The notes under the pieces: model-generated | Databases searched by the model: none | Seen by the model: the letters and a program-made list of their open reading frames with translations, nothing else | What the model was told of the DNA's origin: nothing | Made by a program: the position numbers and the translations under genes | In this document: positions 1 to 5,160 of the stretch, one piece after another | Position numbering within the stretch: the stretch's first letter is position 1 | Layout of the letters: every line of letters starts with the position of its first letter | Assembly (NCBI GenBank): GCA_028723145.1 | Contig: JAQYFM010000114.1 | Span: 1 to 5,160 of the forward strand | Source of the DNA: Spirochaetales bacterium | GTDB lineage: Bacteria; Spirochaetota; Spirochaetia; Sphaerochaetales; Sphaerochaetaceae | Reading direction: 5' to 3' | DNA length: 5,160 nucleotides

Positions 1-285
1 TTGAATAAGAAAGCAACTTGTCAAATCTCTAGATGGCAACTCGCTGAATATGTGAATATTAGTGAAGATTACTTAACTAGAATATTTAAAAAGGATATGG
101 GGCTTTCTCCTTGGGATTATTTAAATAGATATAGAGTTCAGCTTGCAACTGAGATGCTTACCCAAACGGGAGCAACAATAAATGAGGTTGCAAATGCTAC
201 AGGTTTCCAAGATCAAGCTTACTTTTGTCGAGTATTTAAGAAAATTAAATCAGTTTCGCCTGGGCAAATTAGGAATAGAACTTAA
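1..285 (+). CDS. AraC-family transcriptional regulator, C-terminal DNA-binding domain (5' end outside window)
   Basis: This is the carboxyl end of an AraC/XylS-type regulator, a DNA-binding protein that usually controls sugar-use genes. The 94 visible residues hold both helix-turn-helix units. The first is at about 11-33 (WQLAEYVNISEDYLTRIFKK). The second is at about 58-81, with the family hallmark GFQDQAYFCRVFKK, and the usual SP motif follows at 86-87. The frame is open from base 1, and the usual first helix of the domain is not visible. The TTG at base 1 is therefore almost certainly an internal Leu codon and the true start lies upstream, probably with a sensing domain. The wording RWQLAE...SEDYLTRIF...LSPWDYLNRYR recalls, from memory, AraC domains fused to larger sensory proteins; the fusion is inference. 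The gene ends at a TAA directly before a strong terminator, so it is a separate transcription unit from the transporter operon it may control. Confidence 0.9.
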   Translation: MNKKATCQISRWQLAEYVNISEDYLTRIFKKDMGLSPWDYLNRYRVQLATEMLTQTGATINEVANATGFQDQAYFCRVFKKIKSVSPGQIRNRT

Positions 286-291
286 TATTTT

Positions 292-327
292 GGGTGGATA
301 GATTACTATCTACCCTTGTTTTTTTTT
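292..327 (+). terminator. Rho-independent terminator after the AraC-type gene
   Basis: A 10-bp stem is formed by GGGTGGATAG (292-301) and CTATCTACCC (306-315), with a 4-base ATTA loop and a single G-U wobble. It is followed at once by a T-rich tract (316-327) interrupted by only one G. It starts 6 bases after the stop codon of the regulator gene and separates that gene from the transporter operon. Confidence 0.93.
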
Positions 328-332
328 ATGTA

Positions 333-346
333 TAAAACCGTTATCA
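333..346 (+). promoter_or_regulatory. Candidate cre-like operator (CcpA / LacI-family)
   Basis: TAAAACCGTTATCA matches the Bacillota catabolite-responsive element consensus TGWAANCGNTNWCA at all defined positions except the second (A instead of G). It lies just downstream of the terminator and about 190 bases before the first gene of the transporter operon. Carbon catabolite control of a sugar importer would make sense. A 14-base degenerate match in AT-rich DNA can arise by chance, and its placement relative to a promoter is not established. Confidence 0.33.
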
Positions 347-415
347 CATCTGAATTGTGCAATAAGAAGTTTGCAAAGTTTGAAAAAACCATAAGATACT
401 GAATCTACGGGTTGA

Positions 416-440
416 GAAAGGCTATTTGGCTATGCTTTTC
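416..440 (+). other. Weak hairpin in the operon leader, followed by a T-rich run
   Basis: GAAAGGC (416-422) can pair with GCTTTTC (434-440), including one G-U pair, around an 11-base loop in which two further pairs could form next to a bulge. A T-rich stretch follows (about 445-456). It looks like a poor terminator or an attenuator-like element upstream of the transporter operon. The stem is short and has only three G-C pairs, so it may be chance. The rest of the 328-533 region shows an 8-base palindrome TTTGCAAA (370-377) and a T-run near 471-480. I see no gene or recognised riboswitch there. Confidence 0.2.
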
Positions 441-481
441 AAATATTTTTGTTTTTGGTGATGCAATTATTTGTTTTTTTG

Positions 482-510
482 TTGCGTTACCCCAAAAGCG
501 AATTTAGAAT
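482..510 (+). promoter_or_regulatory. Weak promoter candidate before the transporter operon
   Basis: TTGCGT (482-487) and TAGAAT (505-510) are separated by 17 bases. The -10 box matches TATAAT at five of six positions, while the -35 box matches TTGACA at only three. Transcription from here would start near 517, right at the Shine-Dalgarno sequence, giving an unusually short leader. An alternative is TTGCAA (371-376) with GATACT (395-400), spaced 18 bases, four of six matches in each box. Neither is convincing; the operon promoter must nevertheless lie in 328-533 if the upstream terminator is efficient. Confidence 0.25.
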
Positions 511-516
511 TGTATT

Positions 517-523
517 AAGGGGG
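517..523 (+). promoter_or_regulatory. Shine-Dalgarno sequence supporting a GTG start
   Basis: AAGGGGG lies 10 bases before the GTG at 534. The next gene in the operon uses a near-identical AAAGGGGG, which suggests this is the form the host prefers. A second purine run, AAAAGGAG (527-534), overlaps the GTG itself and is too close to serve it. The first in-frame ATG (codon 14, base 573) has no such site, so the GTG is the better start. Confidence 0.65.
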
Positions 524-533
524 TGCAAAAGGA

Positions 534-1112
534 GTGAATTCCAGTATTAGGAAATATCAGTCTATCGATTTGATGTTTTGGAGTATTCTCCTTTTTGTTT
601 TTGAGTTCATTGTTGTAAAGGCTGGATTTGTTTGGTTTTCAAACCAGCTTTGGACGCTTTCTATAGTGCCTGCACTAACTGCAATAGTGTATATGAGGTG
701 GGGCATTTATGGTGTTTTTTATAGCGTTATTGGGGGCATCGCAATTTGTTTTGCAAGTGGTGCAAATAATCAGCAATACTTAATTTACTGCCTTGGAAAT
801 ATGTTTTCCGTAGTGCTTTTTCTTATGGAAAAGCTTATTGGAAAGGAAAAGATTAGAGAAAGCGTATTAGCTTCTATAGTCTTTGGATTAGTATCTGCTT
901 TATCTATGCAGATTGGACGAGGAGTCGTCTCAGCACTCTTTGGAAATGGTTTTGATATGATAGTAAGCTTTATCGCTACTGATATCATTTCTACATTGTT
1001 TGCTGTAATTATCGTCTGGATTGCTAGGAAGCTAGATGGAGTATTTGAGGATCAAATTTCGTATTTGGTACGTGTTAACAACGAAGAAAAAGATAAAGGG
1101 GGTAGAGAATGA
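534..1112 (+). CDS. Polytopic membrane protein resembling an ECF-transporter S component
   Basis: A 192-residue protein with about six hydrophobic segments: roughly 12-34, 39-55, 57-76, 81-100, 110-136 and 141-164. It ends in a charged, probably cytoplasmic tail. The middle part (RWGIYGVFYSVIGGIA, then a short loop and YLIYCLGN) recalls the glycine-rich membrane segments and size of ECF-transporter S components, which bind vitamins or other small molecules. I assign that fold tentatively, and no substrate can be read from it. It is the first gene of a sugar ABC-importer operon. Its TGA overlaps the ATG of the LplB-like permease (ATGA), so the two are probably translationally coupled. No ECF ATPases or T component are visible nearby. 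It does not look like YesL (DUF624), the small membrane protein often found beside LplABC-type importers. Codon use is more mixed than in the downstream binding protein: of 16 Gly codons, 8 are GGA and 4 GGT. The start is GTG. The coding call is firm; the function is unknown. Confidence 0.85.
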   Translation: MNSSIRKYQSIDLMFWSILLFVFEFIVVKAGFVWFSNQLWTLSIVPALTAIVYMRWGIYGVFYSVIGGIAICFASGANNQQYLIYCLGNMFSVVLFLMEKLIGKEKIRESVLASIVFGLVSALSMQIGRGVVSALFGNGFDMIVSFIATDIISTLFAVIIVWIARKLDGVFEDQISYLVRVNNEEKDKGGRE

Positions 1113-2161
1113 AGGTAGATGCATCGGACTATTTAATGTATGATGCCAAGACCAAGACCTACAGAGAAAATCCCGAGCAAAGAGTAAGGGATGACGTCGA
1201 GAAGCACTATTGGCTTCACGTCGGAAGAACCATCGTAAAGGACTGGAGACTATATGTTATGCTAGTTCCAATGTTGGTTGTATTCCTTCTTTGGAGATAT
1301 TTCCCAATGTATGAGCTCCTTGGCTGTTTTAAGGTTTATGACCAGGTTCTTCCTGTTTCAGAGCAGCTATTCTCAGGTTTTTCATACTTTAAACGTCTTA
1401 TAGCAGGTGGAGACGCTCTTTCTGCAGAGTTCTGGAGAGCATTAAGGAATACATTCCTTCTTTCTTTCTATGGCCTTTGCTTTGGTTTCCCTGTTCCAAT
1501 CATACTTGCTTTATTCTTTAACGAAGTTAAGTCAAACATTGCAAGAAGTGTTTTCCAAGTACTCACATATCTTCCAAAGTTTATGTCTACTGTAGTAATG
1601 ACTTCTCTTGTAACAATGCTTGTTAAGCAGGGTTCTCTTACTTCTAGCTATGGTATTGTTTCACAGCTTTTAGAAAATCTTGGTTTAATTTCTCATGAAC
1701 TTGCAAATAGTGGTCTTTTAAATGATCCAAGATTCTTCAGAGGTATTTACCAACTTTCAGGTATTTGGGAAGAAGCTGGTTATGGTTCTATCGTATACTT
1801 TGCTGCAATTATTGCTATTAGCCCAACAAGCTATGAAGCAGCTCAAATTGACGGTGCAGGAAAGATGAGTCAGATGAGATACGTAGTATTACCATGTATT
1901 TTATCAACAATCGTAATCATGCTTATCACAAAGATTGGTTCATTGCTTTCTATCGGTTATGAAAAGGTTCTCCTCCTCTATAACCCAAATACATATGTAA
2001 CTGCTGATGTAGTATCAACATTTGCTCAGAGATATGGTCTTGAGGGTGCTGCTAAGGGTATCGCTACTGCAGCTGAAATGATGAACAACGTAATCGGTAT
2101 GCTCCTCGTTATTGGTGCAAATACAATAGCAAGAAAAGCATCAGACGTATCACTTTATTAA
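1109..2161 (+). CDS. Carbohydrate ABC transporter permease, LplB-like (first permease)
   Basis: One of the two membrane subunits of a CUT1-type sugar ABC importer, passing substrate from the binding protein through the cytoplasmic membrane. The 350 residues include about six membrane segments (near 47-63, 115-138, 150-172, 223-238, 262-282 and 323-341). The EAA loop, the ATPase-docking element, is at 243-262: EAAQIDGAG followed by YVVLP. Other family marks are RYFPMYELLGCFKVYD (63-78), FWRALRNT (108-115), GIWEEAGYGSIVYFAA (218-233) and the C-terminal TADVVST...ARKASDVSLY. A hydrophilic N-terminal stretch of about 46 residues precedes the first membrane segment and seems longer than usual. The ATG follows AAAGGGGG (1095-1102) by six bases, and this site lies inside the end of the preceding gene. 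The start overlaps that gene's stop by four bases. The second permease follows after 15 bases. The substrate cannot be read from the sequence; the related LplB-type importers handle oligosaccharides. Confidence 0.95.
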   Translation: MKVDASDYLMYDAKTKTYRENPEQRVRDDVEKHYWLHVGRTIVKDWRLYVMLVPMLVVFLLWRYFPMYELLGCFKVYDQVLPVSEQLFSGFSYFKRLIAGGDALSAEFWRALRNTFLLSFYGLCFGFPVPIILALFFNEVKSNIARSVFQVLTYLPKFMSTVVMTSLVTMLVKQGSLTSSYGIVSQLLENLGLISHELANSGLLNDPRFFRGIYQLSGIWEEAGYGSIVYFAAIIAISPTSYEAAQIDGAGKMSQMRYVVLPCILSTIVIMLITKIGSLLSIGYEKVLLLYNPNTYVTADVVSTFAQRYGLEGAAKGIATAAEMMNNVIGMLLVIGANTIARKASDVSLY

Positions 2162-2176
2162 TGGGGAGAAGGTAAA

Positions 2177-3067
2177 ATGAAAAGAAAACTTGAAACAACC
2201 GAACTCATCTTCAAGATTATCAGCTATACACTACTTACTATGTTTGCAATTGGATGTTTATATCCTTTCTTATATGCAATCGCATCATCAATAAGTGGTA
2301 GAAGAGCAGTAGAGTATTCAGAAGTTGTTCTCTTCCCAAAGGATATTCAGTTTGAAGCATTTGGACAAATGTTTACAAACAATATGTTCTGGAATGCTTA
2401 TTCTAATACTCTTTTTATTACTTTCTATGGTACTGTTTGGGCTTTAGGATATTCTATTCTTGGTGCATATGCTCTTTCTAAAAAGAGACTTCTATTCAGA
2501 AAGACCTTTAACTTCTTCCTTGTATTCACAATGTGGTTTAGTGCAGGTATCGTTCCTCAGTATCTTAACTACTTAAATACAAAGGATGTATTTAATGCTG
2601 TTGGTATCATGGATGATAAGTGGCTCGTAATCATCGCCATGGGTATGGCTGCGATGAACGTAATTCTTTTGAGAAACGCTTTTGAAGGTGTTCCATCAGA
2701 AATTGAAGAAGCTGCAATTGTTGATGGTGCAACAGAATTCCAGGTTCTTTCTAAGGTTTATATTCCGATGAGTAAATCTACTATTGCTACAGTAGCTCTC
2801 TTCTTCGGTATCTCAAGATGGAATGGATACTTCTGGGCTCGCCAGATGATTTCCAACTCCAACGAGCATCCTCTCATGGTATTCATCAGACTTACACTTG
2901 AAGAGTATACAGACCCTGAAGTAATGAGTGGATGGAACCAAGCTTATGCATCTGACTCAGTAATTTACGCATTGATCGTATGTTCAATCGTTCCTATCCT
3001 TGTTATCTATCCGTTTATCCAGAAGTATTTTGCTAAGGGTACAAACGTTGGTGGTGTAAAGGAATAA
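2177..3067 (+). CDS. Carbohydrate ABC transporter permease, YtcP/AraQ-like (second permease)
   Basis: The partner membrane subunit of the same sugar importer. The 296 residues have about six membrane segments (near 12-36, 74-98, 109-130, 148-168, 201-219 and 263-283). The EAA loop spans 178-197 (EAAIVDGATEFQ...VYIP), and the segment after it (STIATVALFFGISRWNGYFWA) is typical of the YtcP group. So are the downstream HPLMVFIR and the closing YPFIQKYFAKGTNVGGVKE. Length is normal for the family. A good Shine-Dalgarno run, GGGGAGAAGG (2163-2172), lies four bases before the ATG. The gene follows the first permease by 15 bases and ends in tandem stops, TAA TAG. Thirty-two bases later the binding-protein gene begins. 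Together with the LplB-like protein it should form a heterodimeric channel; the ATPase is not encoded in the window. Confidence 0.95.
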   Translation: MKRKLETTELIFKIISYTLLTMFAIGCLYPFLYAIASSISGRRAVEYSEVVLFPKDIQFEAFGQMFTNNMFWNAYSNTLFITFYGTVWALGYSILGAYALSKKRLLFRKTFNFFLVFTMWFSAGIVPQYLNYLNTKDVFNAVGIMDDKWLVIIAMGMAAMNVILLRNAFEGVPSEIEEAAIVDGATEFQVLSKVYIPMSKSTIATVALFFGISRWNGYFWARQMISNSNEHPLMVFIRLTLEEYTDPEVMSGWNQAYASDSVIYALIVCSIVPILVIYPFIQKYFAKGTNVGGVKE

Positions 3068-3099
3068 TAGATTTGTTAATTAATATTGGAGGCAATTTA

Positions 3100-5160
3100 A
3101 TGAAAAAAACTATCGTTAAAGTCTTAGTTATCTCCTTAATGCTTTGTACACTCATCGCATGTGGTGGTAGTAAAAAGACTATTGCTGTTCAGCAGACAGC
3201 AGCTCCTGCTCAGACAACTACTCAAACAGCAGCTCCTGCTCAGACAGCTACTAAGGCAGAAACTGTTGCAGCTCCTGTACAGGAAGTAAAGAAACTTGAA
3301 TATGCTGAAGGTACAGTACTCAGAATGGCTACTGGTTACAACAGCAAGAAAACAGGTTTAACTTTTGATGCAGACACAGCTAAAGACGGTATCGAACTTG
3401 CTGGAAAGATTTATCGCGCAGGCGATTTAAAGCCAACTTGGGTTGAAGTACAGAACGTACTTGGAATCAAGTTCGAAGATAAATATCAGGGTAACTCAGC
3501 AACTAACGAGCTCAAGTATTGGGCAGAAAAGCTTGGTGATGTTGATATGGTATCAGGTAACGCAACTTCTCTCGTAGAATATGGTGATAAGGGTGCTTTC
3601 GTTGATATCGCTAAATATCTCGACCAAATGCCTAACTTTAAAGCTTACTTAGATGCAAACCCAATTGTAAGACTTTCTATCACAGGTAACACATCAACAG
3701 GTGCTATTTACTTCTCACCTTACTTTGATGGTGTAAACGATATTGAAAGAATGCCTCTTATGAGAACTGACTGGGTTGTAAAACTTCTCGATGGTGAAGG
3801 TGCTTTCACAGCTGCTAAGTCAGGTACTTTAAAGGCTGCCGCTTATACTCCTTACATGCCAGAAAGTGGTAAGGTTACAGTTGATACAGTTAAGGCTGAT
3901 GGTAGTGGCGTATTTGCTCTTACAAAAGACTATGACAAAGCTGGTAACATCGTAGCAAAGATGAATGCAGCTCTTGCAAAGGGTAGTGTTAGTGGTGTTG
4001 ATGCTGTTAACATGCTCAGAACTTATATCGATGAAGCATACAATGGCTACTATGGCACAACAAGATCTAATCTCTTTGTTGGTCAGGATGCAGCATGGGA
4101 TGTTGATGAACTCGTTGCTCTTTTAAGATGTGTTGTTGCTAATGCTCAGACTCTTAATGGTACAGATGTAGTTCAGGGTCTCTTCTCACGTGAAGATGCT
4201 AACAACCAGAGAAGAGTAGACCTCTTCAGATTTGCTGGTACACTCTTTGGTGTTCGCGGTCTTGAATCAAGACAGGATTACCTCTACTTCGGTTCAGATG
4301 GTAAGCTCTATGATGCACGCCAGATGGAAGCTACATATAAGGCAATGGAAAAGATGAACCAGATGGCTCAGGAAGGTCTCATTTCTCAGTCATTCATGGA
4401 TTCTTCAGCTGAAACATCAGCTAAGATGCTTGAAAATGACCTTGGCTTCATGAGCTACGACTACAACCAGACTCAGACTATCATGAATGAAACAAAGCTT
4501 CAGGATGGCGAGAAGTACATGGCTGTAATGGTTCCTGTAGCACGCTGGTATGATGGTTCAAATGCAGATGGTGTTTACATGAGATTCACAGAGTCTTGGA
4601 GATCTGTAAAGACTGATGGTTGGGCAATTAGTAAGGCTGGTGTTGGTAACGATACTAACAAGCTCAATGCAGCTCTTGCTCTTATCGACTATGCATATAG
4701 CCCAGAAGGTATGATTCTCATGAGCTATGGTCCTAAGGAATTCATTAAGACTAATGCAGATGGTAGCTATGTAACATTCTCATTCAACGGTCAGCAGATG
4801 CCAGTTATCGCAGATGTTACACAGGAACTCTTATGGAAGCTCACAAGTGGTAACTATACTAACTTCGCAAGAATGTACCTTGGATCAACTCTCTCCTTCG
4901 CAAAGAGTCAGGCATTCGAGTATCAGTGCACACACGCAGTTGGTAAGGAAGGCGCTGGAAAGATTTCCGTCGCTATCGGACTTGGAACAATCAAGCATCC
5001 TGAACTCGCTGTATGCGATAATATGTGGTACACATCTATCCCAACAACACTTCCTACAACAAAGGTTGAGACAGATACAGTCAACACATACACAGAACTT
5101 CAGGCACAGTTCAACCAGCAGAAGGGTAAGGTCAACATCCTCTGTGACCAGATTGCAAAG
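3100..5160 (+). CDS. Extracellular solute-binding lipoprotein of the carbohydrate ABC importer (3' end outside window)
   Basis: This is the substrate-capturing subunit of the importer, anchored to the outer face of the membrane by lipid. The frame runs 687 codons to the window edge with no stop. The ATG follows GGAGG (3088-3092) by seven bases. Residues 1-21 are a lipoprotein signal peptide (MKKTIVKVLVISLMLCTLIAC) with lipobox LIAC; Cys21 would be lipidated. A flexible Thr/Gln/Ala/Pro linker follows (about 28-60). The binding domain then shows family-like features: DVDMVSGN (147-154), GAIYFSPY (201-208), and RTDW (222-225), which resembles the R-K-D-W of LplA-type proteins. Further matches are GSDGKLYDAR (398-407), EGLISQSF (425-432) and LALIDYAYSPEGMILMSYG (526-544). 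Many Trp and Tyr residues (for example W333, W483, W500, W508) could stack on sugar rings. LplA-type proteins are usually about 500-550 residues. The excess seems to lie mostly at about 232-327 and at the C-terminus. Gly codons are mostly GGT with no GGG, suggesting high expression. The substrate is unknown. Confidence 0.93.
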   Translation, partial: MKKTIVKVLVISLMLCTLIACGGSKKTIAVQQTAAPAQTTTQTAAPAQTATKAETVAAPVQEVKKLEYAEGTVLRMATGYNSKKTGLTFDADTAKDGIELAGKIYRAGDLKPTWVEVQNVLGIKFEDKYQGNSATNELKYWAEKLGDVDMVSGNATSLVEYGDKGAFVDIAKYLDQMPNFKAYLDANPIVRLSITGNTSTGAIYFSPYFDGVNDIERMPLMRTDWVVKLLDGEGAFTAAKSGTLKAAAYTPYMPESGKVTVDTVKADGSGVFALTKDYDKAGNIVAKMNAALAKGSVSGVDAVNMLRTYIDEAYNGYYGTTRSNLFVGQDAAWDVDELVALLRCVVANAQTLNGTDVVQGLFSREDANNQRRVDLFRFAGTLFGVRGLESRQDYLYFGSDGKLYDARQMEATYKAMEKMNQMAQEGLISQSFMDSSAETSAKMLENDLGFMSYDYNQTQTIMNETKLQDGEKYMAVMVPVARWYDGSNADGVYMRFTESWRSVKTDGWAISKAGVGNDTNKLNAALALIDYAYSPEGMILMSYGPKEFIKTNADGSYVTFSFNGQQMPVIADVTQELLWKLTSGNYTNFARMYLGSTLSFAKSQAFEYQCTHAVGKEGAGKISVAIGLGTIKHPELAVCDNMWYTSIPTTLPTTKVETDTVNTYTELQAQFNQQKGKVNILCDQIAK
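3193..3252 (+). repeat. Two-copy 30-base tandem repeat in the lipoprotein linker
   Basis: Copy one (3193-3222) and copy two (3223-3252) are identical at 28 of 30 positions. They encode QTAAPAQTTT and QTAAPAQTAT, and the phase is exactly ten codons. A decayed third trace, GCAGCTCCTGTACAG, occurs at about 3268-3282. The repeat lies in the unstructured spacer between the lipid anchor and the binding domain, where length change by slippage would be tolerated. Confidence 0.9.

Noticed and set aside
331..336. TATAAA as a -10 promoter box
   Set aside because: The matching -35 position falls inside the terminator stem and has no resemblance to TTGACA, and the TG lies directly next to the box without the one-base gap of an extended -10.
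461..550. Possible 29-residue leader peptide (ATG at 461) running into the start of the first operon gene
   Set aside because: No Shine-Dalgarno sequence precedes it, it shows no regulatory codon run, and T-rich DNA readily yields such short frames.
785..988. 67-codon open frame on the minus strand
   Set aside because: It lies wholly inside the well-supported membrane-protein gene on the other strand, has low-complexity composition and no recognisable motif. It is a shadow frame.
534..1112. Assignment of the small membrane protein as YesL (DUF624), a common neighbour of LplABC importers
   Set aside because: The N-terminus and the arrangement of glycine-rich segments do not fit what I know of YesL; an S-component-like fold fits better, though still tentatively.
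3068..3099. Possible terminator or processing hairpin between the second permease and the binding-protein gene
   Set aside because: The gap contains only an AT-rich palindrome (TTAATTAA, 3076-3083) and the ribosome binding site; no stem of useful stability is visible.

Overview
The window is AT-rich DNA with strong purine Shine-Dalgarno sequences (AAGGGGG, GGAGG) and a classic Rho-independent terminator. It also carries a lipobox-bearing solute-binding protein that starts with CGGSKK followed by a Thr/Gln/Ala/Pro linker. Together these point to an anaerobic Gram-positive of the Bacillota, most likely the Clostridia (Lachnospiraceae-like). This is inferred from style; there is no taxonomic marker gene in the window.

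Layout, all on the + strand: (1) bases 1-285 hold the 3' end of an AraC-type DNA-binding regulator, cut by the window edge. (2) A strong intrinsic terminator at 292-327 ends that transcription unit. (3) The leader at 328-533 has no convincing gene. It holds one cre-like (CcpA/LacI-family) operator candidate, one weak hairpin and a weak promoter candidate. (4) Bases 534-1112 encode a 192-residue polytopic membrane protein whose layout recalls the S components of ECF transporters. (5) Bases 1109-2161 and 2177-3067 encode two inner-membrane permeases of a carbohydrate ABC importer (LplB-like and YtcP/AraQ-like, both with EAA loops). (6) From 3100 to the window end runs a very long lipoprotein solute-binding protein, 687 codons without a stop. 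It has no stop in the window and so is missing from any list of closed ORFs.

Genes 4-6 read as one operon for uptake of a carbohydrate, probably an oligosaccharide. The lipoprotein captures the sugar outside the cell and the two permeases form the channel. The ATPase is not in the window and is probably supplied in trans by an MsmX-type subunit, as is usual for this subfamily. The small membrane protein is tied to the first permease by an ATGA stop/start overlap, which suggests co-production, but its job is unknown. The AraC-type regulator lies just upstream and is a plausible, unproven, controller of the operon.

I see no CRISPR array, mobile element, tRNA or rRNA. The most unusual points are the ECF-S-like protein embedded in a sugar ABC operon and the oversized binding protein with an apparent inserted segment. 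This is a variant of a known transporter type rather than clear evidence of a new system.
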